DNA of 62,779 nt from an uncultured Prevotella sp. (GTDB lineage Bacteria > Bacteroidota > Bacteroidia > Bacteroidales > Bacteroidaceae), in contig CAMBOI010000016.1 in NCBI GenBank assembly GCA_945869265.1, positions 1 through 62,779 on the forward strand, in the 5' to 3' direction. Below the pieces are notes generated by a model. The model saw only the letters and a list, made by a program, of their open reading frames with translations, was not told where the DNA came from and did not search any database. The translations under genes and the position numbers were made by a program. Shown piece by piece: positions 26,462 to 36,443 of the stretch. The stretch's first letter is position 1. Every line of letters starts with the position of its first letter.

Positions 26462-26492
26462 CAAAGTTAATAATAAATTTGGAAATTGCAAA
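26462..26492 (-). promoter_or_regulatory. Promoter of the AAA/DUF4143 gene
   Basis: On the minus strand, TTTG (26492-26489), a 19-base spacer and TAACTTTG (26469-26462) match the consensus. The start at 26432 is 29 bases downstream. Confidence 0.78.
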
Positions 26493-26500
26493 CTCTATAT

Positions 26501-26553
26501 GGCAAAATATCAAAAAAAAATTGTAATTTTGCGCCCGAAATGGATATTTTGCC
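26501..26553. repeat. 11-base inverted repeat around a plus-strand promoter element
   Basis: GGCAAAATATC (26501-26511) and GATATTTTGCC (26543-26553) are perfect inverted copies. Between them lies TAATTTTG (26524-26531), a good -7 box for the ATP-grasp-like gene that starts at 26606; the -33 region is poor. The layout would suit an operator or a hairpin in the transcript leader. Confidence 0.6.
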
Positions 26554-26605
26554 ACTTTTTGTGGTATTTTAGTGATAATATTGGTAAAAATAGGAGTTAT
26601 TTTAT

Positions 26606-27658
26606 ATGAGTAAGACATTACATATCTTCAATCCGGGGCACGACCTCGCGTTGGCTGCCGACATCGACAATTTCACACCTCCTCATGCAGCGCGTTCACT
26701 GCGTGCTTCGCTCGACTATCTGCCTGCACTGTGGGCCAAGGATGGCGACGTGGTGCTCGTGGGCGACGTGGCTCACGCCCGACGCGCTTTCACGAGGGTG
26801 GCTCAGCAGGTGGCTAAATACCGTCAGTGGCATGAGGCTGATGTGGAGTTTGTGGAGGAGCACGAACTAAGGCATATTGACATCTCGGAGGTGGAGCCTT
26901 GGGGATGGGACAGGTCGTTGGCTTATGACCTAAGACGCCATGGCATAGATGAGAGTCTGTTGCCGGATGCCGAGGAGCTTCGACGGGTGCGCGACGAGTC
27001 GCATCGCCGCACTGCCATGCAACTGCTTTCGAAGGTGAGCATATCCGAGGCGTTTGAGTGCTATACGCTCGATGAAATCCTATACATTATAAATAAATAT
27101 AATAAGGTGGTGGTGAAGGCGCCTTGGAGCAGTAGCGGAAGGGGCATAAGATTTCTTGGAGACACAATCGACGACCATACCCGTGGGTGGCTGCGCAACA
27201 CATTTGCCCAACAGGGCAGTGTGATGGTGGAGCCACTATATAATAAGGTGCTCGACTTCGGTATGGAATTTCGTCGCGGCAGCGACGGGGCGGTGGAGTA
27301 TTTAGGACTGTCGCTATTCCAAACCGTTAATGGAGCATATACGGGCAATATGCTTGCTACAGAGGATGTTAAGCGTGATATACTGTCACGATATATCAGT
27401 CTCGACGAACTCGATGCCTTCACTGCCTCAGCCTGTGCCTATCTTGGCGACATACTCACCTACTCCGGGCACTTTGGCATCGACATGATGGCAGTGGAAG
27501 GAGGCAGGTTGGCTCTCGCTGAGATCAACCTGCGTCGCACCATGGGACACGTGGCCCTCGCCATATCACCTCTCGACGACGACGTGCGCCGTGTGATGCA
27601 CATACAGGCAGGCAATATCTGCAAACTGTCGATTCACACGCCGCAGAGGTTGCAGTAG
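26606..27658 (+). CDS. ATP-grasp-like protein, function unknown
   Basis: A 350-residue cytosolic protein. The N-terminus (HIFNPGHDLALA) is distinctive and recurs in an uncharacterised Bacteroidetes family. The middle resembles an ATP-grasp fold: VVVKAPWSSSGRGIRF (ATP-lysine and glycine loop), VMVEPLYNKVLDFGMEF, and at the end LAEINLRRTMGHVA, with the E-x-N metal-binding pair. This predicts an ATP-dependent carboxylate-amine or -thiol ligase, substrate unknown. It stands alone, divergent from the AAA/DUF4143 gene and overlapping the 3' end of the addB-like gene by 25 bases. Confidence 0.72.
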   Translation: MSKTLHIFNPGHDLALAADIDNFTPPHAARSLRASLDYLPALWAKDGDVVLVGDVAHARRAFTRVAQQVAKYRQWHEADVEFVEEHELRHIDISEVEPWGWDRSLAYDLRRHGIDESLLPDAEELRRVRDESHRRTAMQLLSKVSISEAFECYTLDEILYIINKYNKVVVKAPWSSSGRGIRFLGDTIDDHTRGWLRNTFAQQGSVMVEPLYNKVLDFGMEFRRGSDGAVEYLGLSLFQTVNGAYTGNMLATEDVKRDILSRYISLDELDAFTASACAYLGDILTYSGHFGIDMMAVEGGRLALAEINLRRTMGHVALAISPLDDDVRRVMHIQAGNICKLSIHTPQRLQ

Positions 27659-30261
27659 GGGCAGTGGGTGCATGCCGTGTCATCGTCGGTGCAGGCAAAG
27701 GGCACTGCGGGGTCGAATATCTCGGATATCATCGAGTGTACCTTATCCGTGAAGGCCTGGCGGTGTTTGGATACGTCGGTCACCTTCTCCTTCTCATACT
27801 CGACAGTAGGGTCGAAATCTTCGCCGGCAGAGTTTTGGATGTAGAGTAGGGCAGGCGACACCTCAAGACGGTCGGGATTCAGTGAGGGCGACTCATCCAC
27901 AAGCAGCGAGTAGATGAACGACTGCAGGATATAGCCTTCGTTCTTATTGGTTTTCTTGCCAGTCTTGTAGTCGATGACGCGTATTCTCCTCTTGCCGTCA
28001 GCACACGTCACGCAGTCCATCCTGTCGATACGTCCTCCGATGGTGGTTGTCAACTCTCCTTCAGCAGTCTTCACGTTGATTTCTTTAATCACATTGTTCT
28101 CCAGTCCGAGGATAGAGAACGGGGCGAGACGGATGTCGATTTGTATGAGTTGCTTGATGTAGGTGATGATCACGCTTGCGTTGATGAGCTGAATACCATT
28201 CCCTGGGTGCATGATTTCGTTCACCACTCCCTTTATGTAACTGTCGTCGCTGAGCAGTTTGCTCAAGGTCTGAGCCTTTACCGAACGACCGTATGACTCG
28301 CTGATGCGCTTGTAGATTTCCTGTGCGGCATCGTGGAATATGTTACCGAATTTTGGGGCGTCAATTGTGCCGTCGTCAGCATCGTCTTCGGGTTCGATTA
28401 TCTCCGCCACATAGCGATAGTAGAATCTCTTGGGGCATTTTGAGTAGATGTTGAGTGCACTGGGAGTGAACATGGCAGTGGCGCGCCCCGGGTTGAACTG
28501 TTTGTCAAATCGGTGGTGCAGTCGTCTCATCACCTCGTCGCTCTTTTCCTCGTTTTGGCGTGACATTGTGCTTGCCGACTGTGGCAGCAAGAGGTTTTGT
28601 CTTGCTATTGTCTTGCCGCTTTCCACAAGCATCTGGAGCATGAAGCGGCTCATCTCGCCTGTGGATGTAACGTCGGCGGCATTGTTATATACGAGGGTGA
28701 TGTCCTCTGCCCTTTGCATGAGGCGATAGAAGTAGTAGGCATATATCGACACCTTGTTGTCGATGGTGGTCAGTCCGTGAGCCTTGCGCACGTTGTAGGG
28801 GATGAATGACGTGTCGTTCACTCCCTTGGGCATGTTGCCCTCATTGCAAGATAATACGAGCAGGTGCTTGAAATCGATGTTTCGGGTTTCGAGCACGCCC
28901 ATAAACTGTACTCCCACTACGGGTTCGCCGTGGAAGGGGATGCTCGTGGTGCGTACTATCTCCGCGAAGAGTCGCATGAGGGTGCGGCGGTCCACAGCGA
29001 GGTCGCCATTCCCCACCAACTCGGATAATCTGTTTATTATGGTGTATGTGCGGAAGAGGGCCTCGGCTGTGAGGGGGTCCTGATTCGCTGTATTTGCCGT
29101 ATTTTGCGTATTATTCGCCTGCGCCATTTCCTTTAGGCTGTCGATAGCCCAGGCGAGGAGTTGCTCATTGGTATATTCCTCGGCATGCTGGGCAGCGATG
29201 TCTTCGAGCAATGAGGCGAAATGAGTGTGTTGCAGGGGATAGCCCGTGGTGATGTTGATGTCAGTGGCTTCCTTGGGGATTGAGTGTATGACACCCTGCA
29301 GCAATGACTCGTCGCACATCACCACCGCCGTCTTTCTGCCGTCGGCAATGCGATCCCCCTCCTTCAGCCATTGGTTTACGTATCTCGCCTGCACATCCTC
29401 GGTTGTTGCCGAGGCGAAGGTGATGTTCTTCGGTTTGCTGAAGTTGCGGTAGATATCGCCGTCGGCAGTGTCGAGTTCGTTGGCGAAGTATGGCAGATAC
29501 TGCTGGATATAGTGGCCTGCCTCGGTGTGGATGTAGTAGTCGTCGAAGTCCCAGTAGAACTTTGCCTTGCCTTCTTTCTGCAGTTTTGAGAAGAGTTGTT
29601 GCTCCACACGTTGCAGAACGTTGAATCCCACGAAGATATATCTTTCGAAGTCGAAGTTGACGCTCTCGTCATTCACTACCTTGCGATAGAGTGCTCCCTC
29701 GTAGGCAATGCCCTGTGCCGTCAGACGCTCGTTATACAGGCGGTAGATGTCGTGGAATCGGCTCCATATCTTCATAAACCGCTGTTTGAGTTCGGTGGTC
29801 TTGTCCTCACTGAAATTGCTGAAGAACAGTTTCAGCGTCTCCACCTGTTCTTTCGACAGATACGACACGTCGTCGAGTTCGTGCAGGTCGCGCAGATTGC
29901 AGAACACCTTCGACGCGTCGGCCATGTTCTTGTCGATGTCGTCGAAGTCGGCAAGCATTACCTGTCCCCAACCATAGAAATGGTCGAGTGTTTCGTCGCT
30001 TTCTGTCACTTCGGTGTATGTCTTATATAGGTCGCATATTAACTTTATCGAATCGCCTGTAACTAATTGTGAATGACGGCGGAACAATTCGCTGATTGTG
30101 ATATATGACGGACTCCATATCGGTTTGCCTGCCAATCTCACGAGATGCTCGTTGAGAAATAGGGCGGCACGCTTGTTGGGAAATACCACGGCGGTGTGCG
30201 AGAGGTTGGTGCCGTATTTGTTGATGATGTCCTCTGCCACGTATTCAAGAAATGTCTTCAT
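27634..30261 (-). CDS. addB: AddB-like subunit of the helicase-nuclease (PD-(D/E)XK nuclease)
   Basis: An 875-residue protein of double-strand-break processing. The N-terminal half resembles an inactivated UvrD-type helicase (TAVVFPNKRAALFLNEHL; no Walker A lysine loop). The C-terminal nuclease domain has the catalytic VIDYKTGK. One cysteine upstream (SKCPKRFYYRYV) and a C-terminal cluster (CTHCPYCNLC) would bind the AddB-type 4Fe-4S cluster. It is 4 bases downstream of the addA-like gene, so the two form one complex. Bacteroidetes members are usually annotated only as PD-(D/E)XK nuclease; the AddB role is by analogy. Confidence 0.85.
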   Translation of the reverse strand: MKTFLEYVAEDIINKYGTNLSHTAVVFPNKRAALFLNEHLVRLAGKPIWSPSYITISELFRRHSQLVTGDSIKLICDLYKTYTEVTESDETLDHFYGWGQVMLADFDDIDKNMADASKVFCNLRDLHELDDVSYLSKEQVETLKLFFSNFSEDKTTELKQRFMKIWSRFHDIYRLYNERLTAQGIAYEGALYRKVVNDESVNFDFERYIFVGFNVLQRVEQQLFSKLQKEGKAKFYWDFDDYYIHTEAGHYIQQYLPYFANELDTADGDIYRNFSKPKNITFASATTEDVQARYVNQWLKEGDRIADGRKTAVVMCDESLLQGVIHSIPKEATDINITTGYPLQHTHFASLLEDIAAQHAEEYTNEQLLAWAIDSLKEMAQANNTQNTANTANQDPLTAEALFRTYTIINRLSELVGNGDLAVDRRTLMRLFAEIVRTTSIPFHGEPVVGVQFMGVLETRNIDFKHLLVLSCNEGNMPKGVNDTSFIPYNVRKAHGLTTIDNKVSIYAYYFYRLMQRAEDITLVYNNAADVTSTGEMSRFMLQMLVESGKTIARQNLLLPQSASTMSRQNEEKSDEVMRRLHHRFDKQFNPGRATAMFTPSALNIYSKCPKRFYYRYVAEIIEPEDDADDGTIDAPKFGNIFHDAAQEIYKRISESYGRSVKAQTLSKLLSDDSYIKGVVNEIMHPGNGIQLINASVIITYIKQLIQIDIRLAPFSILGLENNVIKEINVKTAEGELTTTIGGRIDRMDCVTCADGKRRIRVIDYKTGKKTNKNEGYILQSFIYSLLVDESPSLNPDRLEVSPALLYIQNSAGEDFDPTVEYEKEKVTDVSKHRQAFTDKVHSMISEIFDPAVPFACTDDDTACTHCPYCNLCGV

Positions 30262-30265
30262 AATC

Positions 30266-33200
30266 TTACTCCTTTAACTCCTTAACTTCCTCAATCCTGT
30301 TAGAATAGACATACCACAGGTAGCCCTTGACGTTGGTGTGTCCCATGTCGGTGAGCAGTTGCATGTAGCCCCTCACCTGATCATGATACGAGTCGCATGG
30401 TTTGCCAAACTTAAAGTCAATCACTGTGGTAGTTTCGCCTTTCATGATCACTCGGTCGGGGCGTTGCTCCTCCACCTTTCCGGTATCCGGATTCACGTAG
30501 AGTATGGTGCACTCGTTGAAGAGTCGGTTGTCCTTGTCAAACCATTCCGCCACCTTGGGGTGGGTGAGTCGGTTGCGCAGCATGCTTACTATGCGCTCCT
30601 TGTTGAAGGTGTCGTCGTAGAGCAGACCGTCCTGTTCGAGTTGTAGCAGTACGCCATCCACATCCTCCGACGAGCGTATCGTTGAGAACACGTTATGCAG
30701 TATGCATCCCAATTTCAGGTAGCCGTTGCTCACACTGTCATCCTCGCCAGAAATGAAGTCGTGGCTCTTGTTGCTCTGTCTGAACTCCACCTTGGAGTCG
30801 CATACCTCCACCTTTACCTTTACAGGCATCGACGGCTGTTTGAGCACATTATCCGACTTGTCGTCGTCCTTGGCTTTGCCGATGTATCTCTTGCCGAAGC
30901 TGAAGGTAAGTACGGCTTGCTTGTCGCCTTCGCCCTCAAGAAGAGCCCCGGTGAGGTTGTCTGCCACACGGGGCAAGGTCTCTTCAATCAGTTTTGCCCT
31001 TCTTGATTCCGACTGGTCTCTCTTGCTGATGACATACAGATTGTTAACAGCCCTTGTGAACGCCACATAGAGCAGGTTGAGATTATCGACCACGTTCTGA
31101 CTCTTCTCAAGATTATATTCGTCGGCATAGATGGTGTTCTGCAGTTCCTGTTTGTAATCCACGGCGAGGAACGGCAGACGATTAAACGGTTCGACCTTGG
31201 GGCTGCACCACAGTTGGTTGCCGCCAATCTCGTTGGGCCAGTCGCAGAAGGGGATGATTACATTATCAAACTCCAGTCCCTTGCTCTTGTGGATGGAGAT
31301 GATGCGTATGCCGTCCTGTTCTCCTGCACTGATGGTCTTTCTCGATATCGATGCGTTCCATTCGTTGATGAAACCGTCTATCTTACCGGTACTGCCAGCC
31401 ATGTAGTCGGCGAGGTGATCGTAGAAGGCGCATATATATGCTGCCTCGCCTTCAATCTGCGACAGTTGGAAGATACGGTAGATAGCCTCCACCAGTTCGA
31501 ACAGGGGCATGTCGGCCAATGTCTTCGTATTGGCAGTGTATTCCTCGGGCAGGAATGATGTGAGGGGTTGGCCTGTCAATATCAGGTCGTTGTCGGTGAG
31601 TTGTGGCGACACCACACCCTGTTGGTATAGTTTGACGAGTGTAGCCGTGGTGAGCATGTCTTCGGGATGGGTGAGCAGGTGAAGGGCGTTGATAATGATT
31701 CTCACCGCCACCGACGCACTGAGCATGAATGCCTCGTCGCTGATGATGTGGAAGTCGGGACGCTCAATGGCAAAGTGGTTTGCTATGGTCTTGATGTCGT
31801 CGTTGCGCCTGACGAGGATGGCTATTCGGCTCAGTGGCACTCCGTCGCCAATGAGACTGTCGATATATTCCTCGATGGCGGCAAACATATCCTCGTCGTC
31901 GCTGTCCTTGGGCAGCATTTCGACAATCACCTCACCGTTGCCTGTGTTCTTTTCCTTGTATTTCTGTTCGACGTCGGCATAGGCAGTGGCGAGCTGTGTT
32001 GACATCGATGGGCAGTATTCCGCCACTTTGGCGCACTCAATGCCGGCAGCCTCCACGAAGAAGTGGTTGTTGAACTCAACCACATTGCCTTGCGAACGGT
32101 AGTTGGTCGTGAGTGACGTGATGTCCATTGTCTCGTCGGAATTGGGGAATTCGTCTTTGATATTGTTGAGCAGTCGCCAGTCGCCGGAGCGCCAGCGGTA
32201 GATGCTCTGTTTAACGTCGCCCACGATGAGGTTGGACGATGCCTCGTGGCTCATGCACTCTTTGAGCAGCAGCTTGAAGTTTGCCCATTGCACCGTACTC
32301 GTGTCCTGGAATTCGTCGATCATGATATGTTCGAGTATTGCTCCAATCTTTTCGAAGATAAACGGTGAGTCAGAGTCATTTACCAATGAGTGCAACAGTT
32401 GTTGTGTGTCGCTCAGAAGGAATCTTCCAGCCTCGTCGTTCAGCTCCCTCACCTTGCGCTCAATGCTGCCCAATAGGCGCAGTTCGTTGAGATGTTTGAG
32501 GGTGGTGAGTGCCGAACAGTATTTGTTGTAGTTATGTTCAAAATCCCTTATGCCGCGCTGGAGTATAGGCATCAGATTGCTATTCACTATGGGGATTATC
32601 CTTGCCCTGTCCTTATTGGTCTTCGCCACCCATTTTTCTGCGTCTTGAGCGGCTTTCTCTACGTTTTTTCCGATTGCCTTGTCCAATGACTTCATGTCGC
32701 GCAGTTTGATGAAGAATCCGCATACACCGCTTGCTCCACTTGAGAAGTCTTTTACGTCAAGTCCGTTGGCACTGAGACAATCGAAGAAGTCGTCGGCCAC
32801 ATCCTTAAAGAACGCCTTGGCCTTGTCGGCCTCGGCCTTGATGTCCTTGATATACAGTCGGAAGAATTTGGTATCGGCGGTTGCCTCAGCCAAGCGCTTG
32901 CTCTCCGCCTTGTAGTAGTCGCGGAAGATGGTTCGGCCGAATGTCTTCAGTGGTGTTATCACGTTCCATCCCTTGTCGTCCTTGATATTGTCGTGTATAT
33001 AGTCGAGTATCCACTTCATGAGGTCGTCGTCCATTTTCAGCGACGCGATGAGTTCATCCACCGCCAAGTCTTCCACCTCATAGTCGTTGAGCTCAATCTT
33101 GAGGTTGGCGGTGAGGTCGAGTTCTCGGGCGAGGTTGCGCAGCACGCGTTGGAAGAAGGAGTCGATGGTCTCCACGCGGAAGTTGCTGTAGTGGTGCAGC

Positions 33201-33490
33201 AGCAGGTTGAGTGCTGTGGCAGCCCTACGCCTTGCCTCTTCCGGTTTGAGTGGCAGTGTCTTGAGCACTGCATTGAGATAGTCGTCGGAGTCGCTCAGTC
33301 CCTTGGCTATGCCGTAGAGCTGGCTCAGTATTCGCATCTTCATCTCCTCGGTGGCTTTGTTGGTGAATGTCACGGCGAGGATACTGCGATAGCACTGCGG
33401 ATTGGCAATCAGCAGTTTGATGTATTCGGTGGCAAGGGTGAAGGTCTTCCCGCTTCCCGCACTCGCCTTATATACAGTTAATGCCCTCAT
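30266..33490 (-). CDS. addA: AddA-like UvrD/Rep helicase-nuclease
   Basis: A 1074-residue SF1A helicase with a C-terminal nuclease. Walker A ASAGSGKT lies at residues 9-16 and motif Ia in VTFTNKATEEM. The DEFQD box (MIDEFQDTSTVQW) and later helicase motifs (HKSKGLEFDNVI; LLYVAFTRAVNNLYV) are present. The nuclease domain near the end has RPDRVI followed by VIDFKFGK, the PD-(D/E)XK core. With the next gene it forms the AddAB-type recombination nuclease that trims broken DNA ends and loads RecA. Confidence 0.92.
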   Translation of the reverse strand: MRALTVYKASAGSGKTFTLATEYIKLLIANPQCYRSILAVTFTNKATEEMKMRILSQLYGIAKGLSDSDDYLNAVLKTLPLKPEEARRRAATALNLLLHHYSNFRVETIDSFFQRVLRNLARELDLTANLKIELNDYEVEDLAVDELIASLKMDDDLMKWILDYIHDNIKDDKGWNVITPLKTFGRTIFRDYYKAESKRLAEATADTKFFRLYIKDIKAEADKAKAFFKDVADDFFDCLSANGLDVKDFSSGASGVCGFFIKLRDMKSLDKAIGKNVEKAAQDAEKWVAKTNKDRARIIPIVNSNLMPILQRGIRDFEHNYNKYCSALTTLKHLNELRLLGSIERKVRELNDEAGRFLLSDTQQLLHSLVNDSDSPFIFEKIGAILEHIMIDEFQDTSTVQWANFKLLLKECMSHEASSNLIVGDVKQSIYRWRSGDWRLLNNIKDEFPNSDETMDITSLTTNYRSQGNVVEFNNHFFVEAAGIECAKVAEYCPSMSTQLATAYADVEQKYKEKNTGNGEVIVEMLPKDSDDEDMFAAIEEYIDSLIGDGVPLSRIAILVRRNDDIKTIANHFAIERPDFHIISDEAFMLSASVAVRIIINALHLLTHPEDMLTTATLVKLYQQGVVSPQLTDNDLILTGQPLTSFLPEEYTANTKTLADMPLFELVEAIYRIFQLSQIEGEAAYICAFYDHLADYMAGSTGKIDGFINEWNASISRKTISAGEQDGIRIISIHKSKGLEFDNVIIPFCDWPNEIGGNQLWCSPKVEPFNRLPFLAVDYKQELQNTIYADEYNLEKSQNVVDNLNLLYVAFTRAVNNLYVISKRDQSESRRAKLIEETLPRVADNLTGALLEGEGDKQAVLTFSFGKRYIGKAKDDDKSDNVLKQPSMPVKVKVEVCDSKVEFRQSNKSHDFISGEDDSVSNGYLKLGCILHNVFSTIRSSEDVDGVLLQLEQDGLLYDDTFNKERIVSMLRNRLTHPKVAEWFDKDNRLFNECTILYVNPDTGKVEEQRPDRVIMKGETTTVIDFKFGKPCDSYHDQVRGYMQLLTDMGHTNVKGYLWYVYSNRIEEVKELKE

Positions 33491-33496
33491 ATATGT

Positions 33497-35437
33497 TTAC
33501 CATTTTCTAAATAATTCTAATGTGAATTTGCATCCTATTTCCTGAAAACTCATACTCAGGAACGACACAAATACCCCAAGTGACAGGTATCTCGACTTAA
33601 ATCCGTAGCCCAACTCGGTGTAGGGTCTCGTGTTGTCGAGCAGCAGGAATCCCGCGTATGCCCGTTCCGACTCCAAGTATTTGCCCACCTTTGGAATGAA
33701 TGTGAGTAACATCAGTGGCGACTCAAACGACGCGTTAGCCCTGTAGTAGAACTGAGACGTGTTATACCAGTTGCTGCTCAAGAGTTGGAACTCTCCCGAC
33801 CAGTCGTCTTCCCAACCGTCGGGCAGGTAGTTTTCGTGGAAGTTGGCATAGTCGATGAAGTAGTTCACCCTGCGGTTGCTGTAGAATCCGTAGCCGGTGC
33901 GCAGGCTCAAAGTGCGCAGCGATTGCAGTCGCTTGGTGTATGATGCGTCAAACTCCCATTTCTCGTAATCCATGTTCGACTTCATCACGTTCTTTATGCC
34001 CCGCTCGTAGTTTGCCGATAGGGTGGGCCATTTTGGCGAGGGGGTATAGCTCAGCTTGAGCGACGGTGCAAAACTGTTGTATTTCGTCTCCTTGCCATCA
34101 GCTCTCACAGCCTCGGGACTCACGGCAGTCCTGCTGTGATACCTCAGCGACGGCGTCAGTTCCACCTTGCCTATCTGATAGTTGAGCGACAGGCGTGTGT
34201 TGAAGTCATTGAAGTAGTCGGGCAGTTGGAAATTGGATATTCTGTTGCCATTGGCCACGTCGCTCTCTATCCATCCCTTGTGCTTGTTGCTGAAGGTGTA
34301 TCTGAGCGGTGTGCGGAAGAAGAACTGCTTGATCTTGAAGTTATATCCGAATTGCGGAGAAAACGAGATGCGCTTCGACTCGCTGATATTCAGTGTGCTG
34401 CCCATCCTCAGATGGTATGACAGTCCTCTTCGTCCGCTATAACTCAGATAGAGTGGATTGATCAGTGGCGACAGTCTTACCGACGCCTTGGCAGATCCCG
34501 TGGAATGGCTGTTGAACATGTGATTGCCTATCATGTCCCATGTGCTGGCCTTCCTCTTGGTGGTGGGTATGCTGTCGGTGTTACCGTAGAAGTGGTCATA
34601 CAGTCCGCGTTGCTTGGCTGTCAGTTCCACGGGCCTCAGATAGTTCATCGCCTTGCGCTTGTCGGTGATACTGTCGGGTATTGTACCTGAGCAGTTGAAC
34701 ACGGCGATGTGTGTGGTGCTGATGCGGTTGCCTGTAAACTTAAACAGGGTCCTTGCCGTGGAGCGCAGGGGGATGATGGAGTTGTTCTTGGTGATGTCGC
34801 CCATCTCCAAGTCTATCGAGAACTCCGTCATGTCGTATTCGCCAATGATCTTCGCGTTCACAATTCTTCCCGTCATGTTATCTACAAGGGCAAATCCCTT
34901 CACCAACTGAGTGCTTCGCGCCCTGGGGATGTATGTCACGATACTGTATTTGTTGCTCACAGGTGTCACCCTGAGGAAGTAGTAGAGCTTGTTCTGCCTG
35001 TTGAATGGCGACAGGAGTATGCCCTCAAGCAGGTCGATGCCATAGATGTCGGGCACTAAATACTGCGTTATCGTAGGCAATATGTTGCTGGAGTGGGGCA
35101 CGGTGGTCAGTTGCAGTTCCTTCTGTATGTCGTAGTGCTTCACGTCCTTGAATCGTATCGCTCCGTACATCTCGCCCACAAACATTCTCATGCCCCTTGA
35201 TATGTTGTATAGCGACGGCACGAGAGCGAGCGAGGCGTTGCGCTTCTGCACGTCAACGTCATACTTCACGTAGATGTTGCGCGTGGAGTCGCATACTTCG
35301 GCTGCAAAGTTCCTGCGGTAGTCATACATGCGCTGGATGAGGAGGGAGTCAGACGTCTTGTTCCCTCCAAAAGAAATGCTGGACATACATGAAAGTATGC
35401 CCAGCATTATTATCTTTATGGACCATTCGCTCTTCAT
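33497..35437 (-). CDS. DUF5686-like outer-membrane beta-barrel protein
   Basis: A 646-residue exported protein with a hydrophobic N-terminal signal (IKIIMLGILSCMSSISF, cleaved about residue 24). There is no sign of a carboxypeptidase-like N-terminal domain. The middle (LVKGFALVDNMTGRIVNAKIIGEYDMTEFSIDLEMGD) and the C-terminal half with alternating hydrophobic strands and aromatic girdles suggest a 12-16-strand barrel ending in FTLELFRKW. DUF5686 family proteins are outer-membrane proteins of unknown role in Bacteroidetes. It is co-directional with addA (6 bases apart). Confidence 0.78.
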   Translation of the reverse strand: MKSEWSIKIIMLGILSCMSSISFGGNKTSDSLLIQRMYDYRRNFAAEVCDSTRNIYVKYDVDVQKRNASLALVPSLYNISRGMRMFVGEMYGAIRFKDVKHYDIQKELQLTTVPHSSNILPTITQYLVPDIYGIDLLEGILLSPFNRQNKLYYFLRVTPVSNKYSIVTYIPRARSTQLVKGFALVDNMTGRIVNAKIIGEYDMTEFSIDLEMGDITKNNSIIPLRSTARTLFKFTGNRISTTHIAVFNCSGTIPDSITDKRKAMNYLRPVELTAKQRGLYDHFYGNTDSIPTTKRKASTWDMIGNHMFNSHSTGSAKASVRLSPLINPLYLSYSGRRGLSYHLRMGSTLNISESKRISFSPQFGYNFKIKQFFFRTPLRYTFSNKHKGWIESDVANGNRISNFQLPDYFNDFNTRLSLNYQIGKVELTPSLRYHSRTAVSPEAVRADGKETKYNSFAPSLKLSYTPSPKWPTLSANYERGIKNVMKSNMDYEKWEFDASYTKRLQSLRTLSLRTGYGFYSNRRVNYFIDYANFHENYLPDGWEDDWSGEFQLLSSNWYNTSQFYYRANASFESPLMLLTFIPKVGKYLESERAYAGFLLLDNTRPYTELGYGFKSRYLSLGVFVSFLSMSFQEIGCKFTLELFRKW

Positions 35438-35488
35438 GCGGCCCCAAAGGTACGAATAATTTTCGGGACTGCAAAATATTTCGGCAAA

Positions 35489-36361
35489 TTATCCTAAATA
35501 TTTCATCAAAATCTTCGCATTTCCGCTATCGCGCAGCTTTGCGATACTCTTTTCGCGTATCTGACGCACGCGCTCGCGGGTCAGTCCGAGCTGGTCGCCG
35601 ATTTCCTCCAGACCTTTCTCGTGACATCCTATTCCGAAGCACTCGCGGATGATGGTTATCTCGCGGTCCTTCAGCACCTTGCTCAACACGTTGTTAAGCT
35701 CCATTGCCATCGACTCGTGATCCACCATGCGGTCGGTGCGGCTGTCATCGCCGCTCGGCATAACGTCGAGCATACAGTTGTCCTCGCCGTCCTGGAATGG
35801 GGCGTCGATTGACACGTGATGACCGTCGGCCATAAGGCTCTGGCCAATCTTCTCCTCGTCGAGCTTGGTCATCTGGCTCAACTCCTGCACAGAAGGATGA
35901 CGCTGGTTCTCCTGCTCAAACTTGTTGATCTCGTGGTTGATCTTGTTGAGCGAACCCACCTGATTGAGAGGCAGGCGCACGATGCGGCTCTGCTCTGCAA
36001 TGGCCTGCAGGATGCTCTGGCGAATCCACCATACTGCATAGGATATAAACTTGAATCCACGTGTCTCGTCGAATTTCTGGGCAGCCTTGATAAGCCCGAT
36101 GTTACCCTCGTCAATCAAATCAGTAAGAGTGAGTCCCTGGTGCTGATACTGCTTTGCTACCGACACGACGAATCGCAGGTTGGCTGTCACCAACTTGTCC
36201 TTGGCTCTCTCGCCCTCCGGACCACCCTTGCGTATCTTCTGTGCCAACTCAATCTCCTCGTCAATGGAGATAAGCGGTGCACGACCGATTTCCACAAGAT
36301 ACTTGTCCAGAGCTTCGCTCGAACGGTTTGTAATACTCTTCTGAATCTTTAATTGTCTCAT
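35489..36361 (-). CDS. rpoD: Primary sigma factor RpoD/SigA (Bacteroidetes type)
   Basis: A 290-residue sigma-70 group 1 factor. Region 1.2 (ALDKYLVEIGRAPLISIDEEIELAQKI), 2 (NLRFVVSVAKQYQHQGLTLTDLIDEGNIGL, with KFISYAVWWIRQSI), 3 and 4 (LGLTRERVRQIREKSIAKLR) are all present. Region 1.1 is absent, as is usual in this phylum. It recognises the TTTG/TAnnTTTG promoters seen throughout the window. It has its own promoter and marks the right edge of the G/C-rich core segment. Confidence 0.97.
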   Translation of the reverse strand: MRQLKIQKSITNRSSEALDKYLVEIGRAPLISIDEEIELAQKIRKGGPEGERAKDKLVTANLRFVVSVAKQYQHQGLTLTDLIDEGNIGLIKAAQKFDETRGFKFISYAVWWIRQSILQAIAEQSRIVRLPLNQVGSLNKINHEINKFEQENQRHPSVQELSQMTKLDEEKIGQSLMADGHHVSIDAPFQDGEDNCMLDVMPSGDDSRTDRMVDHESMAMELNNVLSKVLKDREITIIRECFGIGCHEKGLEEIGDQLGLTRERVRQIREKSIAKLRDSGNAKILMKYLG

Positions 36362-36435
36362 CTTAAAAAATACCTATTTTATATCTAACTAACTGAATAT
36401 CAAACTGATAGGACGTAATATCCCCAAAATCGTTG

Positions 36436-36443
36436 CAAAGTTA
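36436..36443 (-). promoter_or_regulatory. Probable -7 element of rpoD
   Basis: TAACTTTG on the minus strand lies about 75 bases before the rpoD start. No good TTG box is present at the expected distance, so the call rests on the -7 element alone. Confidence 0.5.
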
